From positions 1 through 45,516 of IMG/VR virus record IMGVR_UViG_3300022939_000038: a DNA stretch of 45,516 bases, one strand, 5' to 3'. The DNA comes from a virus. Both the position numbers and the translations under genes were made by a program. Positions 34,138 to 41,749 of this stretch are shown here, piece after piece (within the stretch, counting starts at the first letter, position 1; every line of letters starts with the position of its first letter). The notes under the pieces were generated by a model. That model had not been told where the DNA came from. It worked only from the letters and a program-made list of their open reading frames with translations, and did not search any database.

Positions 34138-35260
34138 TCCACATTTCTCTCCAGTTAAATTTTCTATGTTTTGACAAGTTATCACAATACTGTTTCATTT
34201 TAGTATTATTAACATCTATAGGATCTAAAATCAACTCTGCCTTTATATAATCAAAGTAATCTTTGTGTTCATATTTTTTTAATATATAATTTTTTTGTTT
34301 TTCATTTAAATTTCTTATTGAAAGAAATTGAGGTCCTCTAACTATATTAACAAACGTTGTGTGAACATTAAATTTTTTCATATAGTAGTCATATATTTCA
34401 TTTAAATCAAATATATTTAATAATGAAACTGTGCAATTCAACTGATGTATTAAGCTGTGTGCTTCTTTTATGTTTGACTCAAATTTTAATCTATCTATTG
34501 GATATCTTATCCAATCTAACTTTTTACCATAGTGATCGCATGAAACACCCAATTTTATATTTTCAAATTTTTCTACATAATCAAATATAGATTTATCTTT
34601 ATATCTTAATTCAGTTAAATTTGTGTCATAAGATAATTTTATATGTTTTGCGTGTTCATTAGGTATTAAATCTAAAAATTGCCAATGTTTGGGAAGTTGT
34701 AATGGTTCACCACCAGTAATATTCATATAAGAAACTAAATGTATGTTGTCTAGTATATCTTTTGTTATATCATTCCATTGTTTGTGTTTTACAGACTTAA
34801 ACGGATCTCCCCATATACCTTTTTCACCATAGATTTGTTTTAATTCATTTCTTCTTGTAGATGAGTTGTATGGATGGCACATATAACATCCTAAGTTACA
34901 ATACGATCCATGTATTCTTAATTTTAGGCCTACGTTTTTTACTTCCATATCTATACCATATTTGTTAAGATATTTGCCATTCCTATATGACTCACCCGTT
35001 TCTTCTAATTTGTAACAAGTTTTACATGCATCAATTTTGTTACCAATAATTATTTTATTTCTTATTTCTTCCATTTCGGGTGAGTTAAAAAAATCAAAAG
35101 GAGTTGTATTTTCAGTTGTATATTTTTTCAATTCGTTTGTAGGTTTAGCGTGACAACATAATTTATATCTACCAGCATTATCTGCATATATTTCTTTAAA
35201 AGGCATAGCACAATATGACTTATTTTTTTTGTAAAATTCTTTAATAAAAGACTTTTTCAT
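34121..35260 (-). CDS. Twitch-domain radical SAM protein
   Basis: This 379-residue protein has an N-terminal cysteine cluster (Cys17; Cys35-Cys36; Cys79 and Cys82), resembling a SPASM/twitch domain placed before the core. The radical-SAM site CNLGCYMC follows at 121-128, with GGEP at 183-186. This inverted order matches the N-terminal twitch radical-SAM family reported in marine phages. ATG 35260 lies one base after the stop of the upstream gene; starts further upstream would overlap it. The substrate is unknown. Confidence 0.8.
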   Translation of the reverse strand: MKKSFIKEFYKKNKSYCAMPFKEIYADNAGRYKLCCHAKPTNELKKYTTENTTPFDFFNSPEMEEIRNKIIIGNKIDACKTCYKLEETGESYRNGKYLNKYGIDMEVKNVGLKLRIHGSYCNLGCYMCHPYNSSTRRNELKQIYGEKGIWGDPFKSVKHKQWNDITKDILDNIHLVSYMNITGGEPLQLPKHWQFLDLIPNEHAKHIKLSYDTNLTELRYKDKSIFDYVEKFENIKLGVSCDHYGKKLDWIRYPIDRLKFESNIKEAHSLIHQLNCTVSLLNIFDLNEIYDYYMKKFNVHTTFVNIVRGPQFLSIRNLNEKQKNYILKKYEHKDYFDYIKAELILDPIDVNNTKMKQYCDNLSKHRKFNWREMWNEFGN

Positions 35261-35261
35261 T

Positions 35262-36335
35262 TTAAGATCCGCAAAATTTTGAACATTGGGACACAGGATT
35301 ATTACTTTTCCAACTATCAGGCAACTTCTTTCTAAACCAGTCATTCTTTATAATATCTAATAAATTATTGTGAAAAACATTATGACTTTTTTTATACTGA
35401 TTGTAATGCTTGATTAAAGGATGTGTTACCAAAGTATTTTCAATTTTTGTTATTGAATTGAAAAAATGAGTGTTTGCAAAATAACAACATGGTAATACTT
35501 GACCATCTGGATTAACTAAAATTTTATTATCTCTTAACCACTTACATGAAATATTATTTGAATTTGTAGATTTTGTTTCTTGTCTTCGTGTGTACCATAC
35601 ATTTATTTTTGAATTTTCTTTTTTTATTCCAAGATTTTTATTTAACTTAATTGAAGTGTTTTCAGGTATTTTAGGTATTGATCGCTCAAGTTTTTTACTA
35701 AAACCATTACTATCAATAAATGAGTAAGTATTATTAATAAATGTTCTATCTGTGTAAATGTGTTGATGATATTTAGAACCATGTTTGTAACACAATTCTT
35801 CTATTTCTTTTAAATGTTGCTCATTATGTTTAAAGATAATTGTTTGTGTGGCAACTTTAGCCTGTGTATTAGATAAAACTTGCATATTATTAAGTATTTT
35901 ATTTAAAAAAGTTTTTTGCCTATAAAGTTCGTGCATTTGTTGAGATATGCCTTCAACTGCAAAATTAACATTTAATTTTTTACCACCAATCACTCCAAGT
36001 TCCCACCAAAAATCTTCATTTCTTAAAGAGCCATTAGTGTGAATACTTAGTATAACATTTTTGTTTGTTTCCCTCACATATTTTATAATATCTAAAAAAT
36101 CTTTATTAATAATAGGATCACCCCACGTACCACAAATTGTTAATTTTCTAGCAACTTTGATAACATTTTCAGGATATGCTTTTTTAAATTGTTCTAAAGA
36201 CCAATCTATTGTTGGTAACCACTCAGCTGTTTTACACTTATTTTTAGGGTTTGTTCTATGACACATAGGACAACCAGCGTTACAGTTAGTCGTTATATCA
36301 ACAAATATATCTAAATTATACGGATCAAGTTGCAT
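35262..36335 (-). CDS. Radical SAM/SPASM enzyme, full length
   Basis: A 357-residue protein. The core CNAGCPMC has Cys18, 22 and 25 after IFVDITTN, followed by LTICGTWGDPIINKDFLDII. The C-terminal SPASM part has NISCKWLRDNKILVNPDGQ, then VLPCCYF and terminal CSKFCGS (Cys351, Cys355). ATG 36335 is used; the longer frame begins at a TTG. It overlaps the upstream glycosyltransferase-like gene by 11 bases. Related enzymes modify peptides or small carbon substrates, so a peptide or sugar modification is possible here. Confidence 0.82.
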   Translation of the reverse strand: MQLDPYNLDIFVDITTNCNAGCPMCHRTNPKNKCKTAEWLPTIDWSLEQFKKAYPENVIKVARKLTICGTWGDPIINKDFLDIIKYVRETNKNVILSIHTNGSLRNEDFWWELGVIGGKKLNVNFAVEGISQQMHELYRQKTFLNKILNNMQVLSNTQAKVATQTIIFKHNEQHLKEIEELCYKHGSKYHQHIYTDRTFINNTYSFIDSNGFSKKLERSIPKIPENTSIKLNKNLGIKKENSKINVWYTRRQETKSTNSNNISCKWLRDNKILVNPDGQVLPCCYFANTHFFNSITKIENTLVTHPLIKHYNQYKKSHNVFHNNLLDIIKNDWFRKKLPDSWKSNNPVSQCSKFCGS

Positions 36336-37164
36336 TAAAATAACTTTCAAATTTTTTGTTTATAAAATGTAACATATTAGCATCAGATATATCATCATTT
36401 TTTAATAACATATCGTGCCAGGTTTTAGGTAGATCAAACCAATCTATATTATTTTTTTCCAAAAGATATGTAAAAAATGTTTCGTTATTAGGTTCATACA
36501 TAGAACTAATAGTATTTCCAAAATATTCTTCAGATTTTGCTTTGTTTAAAAGATTAATTAAATTATCTAAATTCTTCATAAGTTGCACTTGTTTTAATAT
36601 TTTACTACTTGCACATATTATACCTGTGTTAATAACATCATAGGTTACATTGTAATTTTCATTTGTAAAAAACATAGATTGTTTTGCTAAAGCTTTTATG
36701 TACATACTATACTTATCAAAATGAACGTTGATTATATCATCGTGGTTTTCTTTTTCAAGTCTTTTAGTTAAAGCGTCTTCAGACCACGTATTTTGAACTG
36801 TTGAATTTACCGAGCGAACATTTATTTTATTCATATTAAATTGTTCAAAAAAAGATTGATTAGTATTTGGTATAACATCAAAATCTAAATATAAAATATT
36901 GTCATATTTGTCAAAAAGATTTTCATATAAAAAGTGTTTGTAAAAGTTTAATGTATCAAACTCATACAAATCATATCTACCTTTAAACTTATCATAAACC
37001 TCATCTTGGCCAAACATAACAAAGTCAGCATTGCACTTTTTAGCATAATCTTTTTTGATATTTACTAATTCAGTATAATAGGTTTTTAGTTTATTTTTAG
37101 TGTTTGTATGTTTTGAATTATTAGGCTCAATGTCAATATAAAAACTATAAATCACATTTTTCAT
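36325..37164 (-). CDS. Glycosyltransferase-like protein (DxD), paralogue of the next gene upstream
   Basis: This 279-residue protein starts MKNVIYSFYIDIEP and contains NILYLDFDVIPN with DxD at Asp94/Asp96. VINTGII (about residue 185) and NMLHFINKKFE near the end are also found in the neighbouring 292-residue protein, so the two are tandem paralogues. GGAG lies 7 bases before ATG 37164. Its start overlaps the upstream gene by 20 bases. It probably uses a nucleotide sugar; donor and acceptor are unknown. Confidence 0.7.
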   Translation of the reverse strand: MKNVIYSFYIDIEPNNSKHTNTKNKLKTYYTELVNIKKDYAKKCNADFVMFGQDEVYDKFKGRYDLYEFDTLNFYKHFLYENLFDKYDNILYLDFDVIPNTNQSFFEQFNMNKINVRSVNSTVQNTWSEDALTKRLEKENHDDIINVHFDKYSMYIKALAKQSMFFTNENYNVTYDVINTGIICASSKILKQVQLMKNLDNLINLLNKAKSEEYFGNTISSMYEPNNETFFTYLLEKNNIDWFDLPKTWHDMLLKNDDISDANMLHFINKKFESYFNAT

Positions 37165-38023
37165 AAAATCTCCATACATATTCAAAACGTTTATTAATAA
37201 CGTGTAGTAGTTTAGTATCTTTAGGTATATAATATTCTAAATCATAAAAATTATGCCACTTATTATCTAACCATTGCACGTTTACGTTGTTTGTTTTTAA
37301 TTTATAACTAAACAAGGTTTCGTTGTCGTAACCAAATATATCAACAATATTTTTTGGAAATAAGTCGTAACTTTTATCATCTCTTAATTTACTCATTAAA
37401 TCTAAAACTTCTCTAAAATTTTTAAAATAATTTAATTGATTTAAGTGCTCTTTGTTAATTCCAATTATGCCTGTATTGATAACATCATTTACAGGACTGT
37501 GACCTGTTTCTATTAACATAGCCTGAGTGTTAAAGTATTTTGCCGTTGGACTTCTTACACTATGATTTTTTATTTCGTGTACTTTTTTGTTTTTTTTGTT
37601 TACTGAATTATTATTATTTAAAACACATATTCCTTTTGTTAAATCCCAAACATCAAAAAAGGACTCTTTTGTAACTGGCACAACATCAAAGTCTAGGTAT
37701 AATATCTCGTCATACTCTTTAGCCAATTCATACAGTAAATGAATTTTATAAAAATTTACTATGTTATAGGTTGTTATTTCTGGATATTTCTCTTTAAAAA
37801 ATTTGTAATACTTTTTATACTGATCATCCCACTCATACATTTTAAAATCTACATTGATATTTTTAGAGTATTGTTTTTTTACCTCTAAAAGTTTGTGATA
37901 ATGTTTTTTAAATAATTCTTTTGTTCGATTTGTTTTAGAGATGTTATCCCACATAAATGGTGGTTGATAATCTAACTCATCATCTGGTATATCAATATAT
38001 AAACTGTAAATCACTCTTTTCAT
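37145..38023 (-). CDS. Glycosyltransferase-like protein (DxD), first gene of the rSAM/GT operon
   Basis: A 292-residue protein with EILYLDFDVVPVTKESFFD (DxD at Asp111/Asp113), DVINTGIIGIN and LLHVINKRFEYVW at the C-terminus. The fold resembles GT8-type transferases. It is the promoter-proximal gene of a minus-strand operon of eight overlapping genes. Only 18 bases separate its ATG from the divergent methyltransferase gene, and no ribosome binding site is visible, so the transcript may be nearly leaderless. Confidence 0.7.
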   Translation of the reverse strand: MKRVIYSLYIDIPDDELDYQPPFMWDNISKTNRTKELFKKHYHKLLEVKKQYSKNINVDFKMYEWDDQYKKYYKFFKEKYPEITTYNIVNFYKIHLLYELAKEYDEILYLDFDVVPVTKESFFDVWDLTKGICVLNNNNSVNKKNKKVHEIKNHSVRSPTAKYFNTQAMLIETGHSPVNDVINTGIIGINKEHLNQLNYFKNFREVLDLMSKLRDDKSYDLFPKNIVDIFGYDNETLFSYKLKTNNVNVQWLDNKWHNFYDLEYYIPKDTKLLHVINKRFEYVWRFYEKCDL

Positions 38024-38027
38024 CTTG

Positions 38028-38035
38028 TATATATA
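38028..38035. promoter_or_regulatory. Palindromic late-promoter-like octamer between divergent genes
   Basis: TATATATA is its own reverse complement and differs from TATAAATA by one base on either strand. It lies in the 18-base gap between the glycosyltransferase-like gene (minus) and the methyltransferase gene (plus), within one or two bases of the spacing seen at the leaderless sites. Confidence 0.4.
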
Positions 38036-38041
38036 TTTAGT

Positions 38042-38614
38042 ATGATAAATTATAGTGATGTTTTAAATACTATTGATAGGTTTACTAAAGATGAATTGAC
38101 AAAAAGTATAATCAATAGTGTTAATGAAAATCAAATTAAAAGTAAGACTTGGTTAATAGACAAATTAAAGCCACATTTAGAGATGTTTGATAACCCTAAA
38201 ATCTGTGTGGCAGCAGGTTGGTATGGCCTATCAGCACAGTTATTGTCAACGTATACTACAGAAAGGGTAATATCTTTTGATATTGATCCAATGTGTAAAG
38301 ATATTGGTAAAAAAATGTTTTCAAATGTTAAGTTTGAAACTGCCGATATATCAGAATATGATATTTCTGAATTTGATATTGTTGTTTGTACATCTTGTGA
38401 ACATATATCCGATAAAGTATTAAATAATTTTATTAAAAAAAAGAAAACAGCTTCTTTAATGGTATTACAAAGTAATAACTATTTTGATATTAAAGAACAT
38501 ATAAATTGTAAAAAATCTATTGAAGAATTTAAAGAGTCTATAAACTTAAATATTTTAGATGAGTATGTAATGCCATTAAATAAATTTGATAGATATATGA
38601 TAATAGGATCATAA
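38042..38614 (+). CDS. SAM-dependent methyltransferase-like protein
   Basis: This 190-residue protein has an SAM-binding motif I region, KICVAAGWYGLSAQLL (about 53-68). The acidic end of strand 2 is VISFDIDPMC (about 76-85), and FETADISEYDISEFDIVVCTSCEHI corresponds to motifs II-IV. The final strands include FDRYMIIGS. It is a class I fold, shorter than most. Its stop overlaps the next ATG by one base. It could methylate a sugar or modified residue produced by the neighbouring genes. Confidence 0.72.
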   Translation: MINYSDVLNTIDRFTKDELTKSIINSVNENQIKSKTWLIDKLKPHLEMFDNPKICVAAGWYGLSAQLLSTYTTERVISFDIDPMCKDIGKKMFSNVKFETADISEYDISEFDIVVCTSCEHISDKVLNNFIKKKKTASLMVLQSNNYFDIKEHINCKKSIEEFKESINLNILDEYVMPLNKFDRYMIIGS

Positions 38615-39042
38615 TGAAGTTTTACATAACAGGAATTAGAAGAGGCCTTGGTAAAGCATTAAGTGAAAAATATAACACAGTTGACGACTTAAAAGACTGT
38701 GATGTTTTTATTAATTGTAAACATGATGGTTTTTCACAGGTTAACTTATTATATGAAGCATCAAAGTTAAATAAAAAGATTATTAATATAGGTTCTAATT
38801 CATCAGATGGAATAAAAAAATATAGTCATCTTTATGCCATTGAAAAGACAGCATTAGAAAAGGCAAATGAACAACTATTTTATCAAAACATAGATACTAC
38901 AATTGTAAAATTTGGTTACTTTGACTCTCCTAGAGTGGCTCATATAGAAGATAAAAAAATGTCAATTGATTATTGCGTTTCTATTATTGAGTGGATATTA
39001 AATCAACCACATAGAATAAAGGATATTACGATATGTCCATAG
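38614..39042 (+). CDS. Minimal short-chain dehydrogenase/reductase-like protein
   Basis: At 142 residues it is much shorter than normal SDRs (about 250). Still, it has the nucleotide-binding TGIRRGLG (residues 6-13), a NIGSNSSDG serine region (59-66) and the catalytic YAIEK (Tyr74, Lys78) in the right order. The segment between, where NAG normally lies, is compressed (VFINCKHDG). It may be a sugar-nucleotide or alcohol oxidoreductase, or a degenerate member. The next gene overlaps it by 10 bases. Confidence 0.65.
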   Translation: MKFYITGIRRGLGKALSEKYNTVDDLKDCDVFINCKHDGFSQVNLLYEASKLNKKIINIGSNSSDGIKKYSHLYAIEKTALEKANEQLFYQNIDTTIVKFGYFDSPRVAHIEDKKMSIDYCVSIIEWILNQPHRIKDITICP

Positions 39043-39482
39043 ATTTAGAAAAAATTAAACAAGAGTTAAAACTTTTACCTAAGTTTGATGAGCAGATTTG
39101 TCTTCAAGGTACTGAAGATAATTTAGATCCATTTTGGGGTGTGGGTAAATGGAATGAAAAATATGAAATGGGATATAAGGAAACAGACTTCAATAAATTT
39201 ATTTTTGATTTACCATACACAAATAGTATTATAGATGAACTAAAAATGTACAGAACCAGAGTAATGAATTTAAAATCAAAAACATGTTACACTTATCACA
39301 AGGACTTATCAAAAAGGATACATATACCTATTGAAACCAATGAGAGTTGTTTTATGATTATAGACAGGCAGATAAAAAATTATCCAGCAGATGGTAACTA
39401 TTATGTTGTAGATACTACACAATATCATACAGCTTTAAATGCCTCAAAAAAAGATAGAATACACATAGTTGGAGTTATATAA
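39033..39482 (+). CDS. 2OG-Fe(II) oxygenase-like (aspartyl/asparaginyl hydroxylase-like) protein
   Basis: A 149-residue protein. His89-x-Asp91 (TYHKDLSKRIHIPI), His132 (TTQYHTALNAS) and Arg142 (KKDRIHIVGV) reproduce the metal triad and 2-oxoglutarate-binding Arg of a small double-stranded beta helix oxygenase. Such enzymes hydroxylate peptides or small molecules. The gene overlaps the SDR gene and ends 8 bases before a late-promoter-driven gene. Confidence 0.72.
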   Translation: MSIDLEKIKQELKLLPKFDEQICLQGTEDNLDPFWGVGKWNEKYEMGYKETDFNKFIFDLPYTNSIIDELKMYRTRVMNLKSKTCYTYHKDLSKRIHIPIETNESCFMIIDRQIKNYPADGNYYVVDTTQYHTALNASKKDRIHIVGVI

Positions 39483-39485
39483 ATA
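39478..39485 (+). promoter_or_regulatory. T4-type late promoter octamer
   Basis: This is an exact TATAAATA overlapping the stop of the oxygenase gene and followed by GTAAT and the ATG at 39491. The 5-base spacing predicts a leaderless transcript. Confidence 0.7.
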
Positions 39486-39490
39486 GTAAT

Positions 39491-39778
39491 ATGTCTTATA
39501 CAATAAAAATGATATATTCAAAACCAAATGATGGCGTCGTTTTTAACTTTCAACAAAGCGATATGACTGCTTTAATTGATAGTTATTTTGATCAAGGTAA
39601 AATTTTACAAAAACCCGTCAAAACTGTTTCTGGTTTAACAGAAACTTATACAACTGTTTTTAAAGATGAAACTAGTTATTTCGAGTTTAAAAATGAAACA
39701 GCTACTAGTTCACATGTAGAAAATAGACTTAATTTTTGTAATGACAACTTAGTTTCGTGGAGTATGGAAACTCCTTAA
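39491..39778 (+). CDS. Conserved hypothetical protein, 95 residues
   Basis: The product starts MSYTIKMIYSKPNDGVVF, has a DMTALIDSYFDQGK helix, then two beta strands (VSGLTETYTTVFKD, ETSYFEFKNE) and ends NDNLVSWSMETP. It looks like a small alpha-beta domain that I have seen in T4-like marine phages but cannot name. It has a leaderless-type late promoter and no ribosome binding site. Confidence 0.6.
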   Translation: MSYTIKMIYSKPNDGVVFNFQQSDMTALIDSYFDQGKILQKPVKTVSGLTETYTTVFKDETSYFEFKNETATSSHVENRLNFCNDNLVSWSMETP

Positions 39779-39792
39779 AAACTTTTTTCGTT

Positions 39793-40347
39793 ATGGTGCA
39801 TATTTTATATTTTTACCTTTTTTATTGGGTAATGGTACTTTTTGGAATTACCATAGGATACCATAGGTGCCTATCTCATAGGCAAGTAAAATTATCTTCT
39901 TTTTTAGAAACTATTGTTATTTACTTGGGAGTTATTTCAAGTGCATGCTCACCATTAAGTTGGAGTGGCTTACATCGGATGCATCATGCTTACTCAGATA
40001 CTAACAAAGATCCACATAGTCCAAATTATAAAAAATGGCATGAAGTTTTATTCTCATTGTATCGTGTTAAACAAATACCTAGAAAATTTGTATTAGACTT
40101 ATACAAAAATCCAAGAGTTATTTTTATGCACAAATATAAATGGATTATACTTATTGCTACTTATGTGAGTTTAGGTTTGATTAGTACACAACTTTTATTA
40201 TATACTATATTACTATTACCTATGTCATTTATATCATATGGTATTTTAAATTTATTTGGTCACAATGAAAGGGGCCCGACAAACGTTTTATGGATAAATA
40301 TTTTTGCACCTTTTGAAGGAAATCACTATGACCACCACAATTCTTAA
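39793..40347 (+). CDS. Fatty acid desaturase (acyl-lipid/acyl-CoA type)
   Basis: From ATG 39793 the product is 184 residues. All three iron-binding histidine boxes are present: HRCLSH (24-29), HRMHH (61-65) and HYDHH (178-182), plus His157 in GHNER. Membrane segments occur at about 3-21, 39-55 and 117-150. The protein ends two residues after the last box, where cellular enzymes have 20-50 more. A GTG at 39757 would add 12 residues and overlap the upstream gene. It would insert a double bond in membrane lipid acyl chains. It overlaps the next gene by 20 bases. Confidence 0.88.
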   Translation: MVHILYFYLFYWVMVLFGITIGYHRCLSHRQVKLSSFLETIVIYLGVISSACSPLSWSGLHRMHHAYSDTNKDPHSPNYKKWHEVLFSLYRVKQIPRKFVLDLYKNPRVIFMHKYKWIILIATYVSLGLISTQLLLYTILLLPMSFISYGILNLFGHNERGPTNVLWINIFAPFEGNHYDHHNS

Positions 40348-40921
40348 AAAAAGAACAGAATTACCAAATTTTAAAAAAATAAGTCATATAAAAGTTGATG
40401 TTGATAGGTTATTAAAATGTTTTGAAAATTTTAGTCACCTGCAAGATAATATTAGTGAAACTTGCGGTAGTCCATATTTAAGTGATAAGTATAAACAAAC
40501 ACCAATAACTCAACTAAAAGAAGATTTAAAGTATTATCGAAATAATAAAGAAGATGAGAGATGTTATGGTAAAATATTATCAGAATATAAAGATACTTAT
40601 GTTGAGGAAGTAATCAATATGTTTAAGTCGCCAGTGACTCGTTGTAGACTTGTTGTTAAAGAACCTGGTGCTACAATTTTACCACATATTGATTATGATA
40701 CCACTTATAGTATTCGTGTTTATATTTCATTAAAAACAAATCCTTGGGCAATGACTGCTGTAAAAAGTAAGAAAGATAAATTTCCTGAAGTTAAACATTT
40801 ACCAGCTGATGGTAGTGCTTGGTTTGTAAATCCAGGGTCTTTACATAGTGCATGGAATTTTGGTGAAACTGATGATGTTAGAATGATCTTATCTATTAAT
40901 GGTCAGAAAGATTTACAATGA
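40328..40921 (+). CDS. 2OG-Fe(II) oxygenase-like (aspartyl hydroxylase family) protein
   Basis: A 197-residue protein with His120-x-Asp122 in LPHIDYD, His173 in PGSLHSAWN and Arg185 in DDVRMIL, the normal triad and co-substrate Arg of the aspartyl/asparaginyl beta-hydroxylase type. VVKEPGATILPH before the first His is typical. ATG 40328 is preceded by AAGGA; an upstream TTG-start frame is unlikely. Its last bases overlap the TauD-like gene as ATGA. Confidence 0.8.
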   Translation: MTTTILKKRTELPNFKKISHIKVDVDRLLKCFENFSHLQDNISETCGSPYLSDKYKQTPITQLKEDLKYYRNNKEDERCYGKILSEYKDTYVEEVINMFKSPVTRCRLVVKEPGATILPHIDYDTTYSIRVYISLKTNPWAMTAVKSKKDKFPEVKHLPADGSAWFVNPGSLHSAWNFGETDDVRMILSINGQKDLQ

Positions 40922-41742
40922 AAGTAACACATTATGATATTGACTTGAAAACTGCCAGCAAAGAGAATATTTTGAAAATGGGTAGAGCAATTGCAACAGA
41001 TAATGTAATAATTGTAAGAAACCAAAATTTAAATAATGAGGAAATAGTTAGAGTAGCAAGAACAATTGGAAGAACTGTTCAGCCAAAACAGTTTATGAAT
41101 GATGATAGATATCCTGATCTTTGTCGTGTTACTAACGAAAGAGATAGTAATGGTGAAAAAATTGGTATTTTTGCAGACGGTGAACTTGGTTGGCATAGCA
41201 ATGGTAATGCAAGAGACTCTGGTTTTGAGTCATGTGTTGCACTCTATTGTATAAAACCTGGCATTGATAGTGTTACAAGTTTTTGTGATGTAAGACAAGC
41301 ATATAGAGATTTGCCTGAAACAGATAAAGAGTTATTACTTCAAATTGATGGTTCGTTTAAGTTTGTAAATAATACATTTTATCATCTAAAAGAAGGTGAT
41401 AAAGAGTTGAAAATGTATACGGAACATCCAGCGTTTAAAAATGCAGTTACAAAACCACTTATCTACACTCATCCATATGACAAAGAAAAGGGATTACATC
41501 TTACATACCATTATATTCAAAAACTTTGGCATCGTCAAACAATGAAAGATTATACATTTTTAATAGAGGAATTAAAACTTCATGTTTTTCAGAATAAGTA
41601 TATTTACCATCATTCAGATTGGCGTTCAGGAGATTTTATATTTATGGACCAATGGCATAGTTTACATAAGAGAAATGAAGTAAAAGGTAAACGATTTTTA
41701 TGGAGACTTGCTTTTGACTATCACCATTGTTATATTAATTAA
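40918..41742 (+). CDS. TauD/TfdA-family dioxygenase-like protein
   Basis: This 274-residue protein is the normal length. The N-terminal part (NVIIVRNQNLNNEEIVRVARTIG) and the GELGWHSNGNAR segment (about 88-98) match the TauD fold. The distal His is probably His250 in SLHKR, with Arg263 in FLWRLAFD. Unusually, the first metal motif reads His93-Ser-Asn95 where the family has His-x-Asp. The protein may bind iron differently or have changed activity. It ends 7 bases before a convergent gene. Confidence 0.78.
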   Translation: MKVTHYDIDLKTASKENILKMGRAIATDNVIIVRNQNLNNEEIVRVARTIGRTVQPKQFMNDDRYPDLCRVTNERDSNGEKIGIFADGELGWHSNGNARDSGFESCVALYCIKPGIDSVTSFCDVRQAYRDLPETDKELLLQIDGSFKFVNNTFYHLKEGDKELKMYTEHPAFKNAVTKPLIYTHPYDKEKGLHLTYHYIQKLWHRQTMKDYTFLIEELKLHVFQNKYIYHHSDWRSGDFIFMDQWHSLHKRNEVKGKRFLWRLAFDYHHCYIN

Positions 41743-41749
41743 AGTAAGT

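Noticed and set aside
34137-34185. GTG start at 34185 for the radical-SAM core gene
   Set aside because: It would lengthen the overlap with the upstream gene to 65 bases and add residues with no family match. ATG 34137 fits the pattern of short overlaps in the operon.
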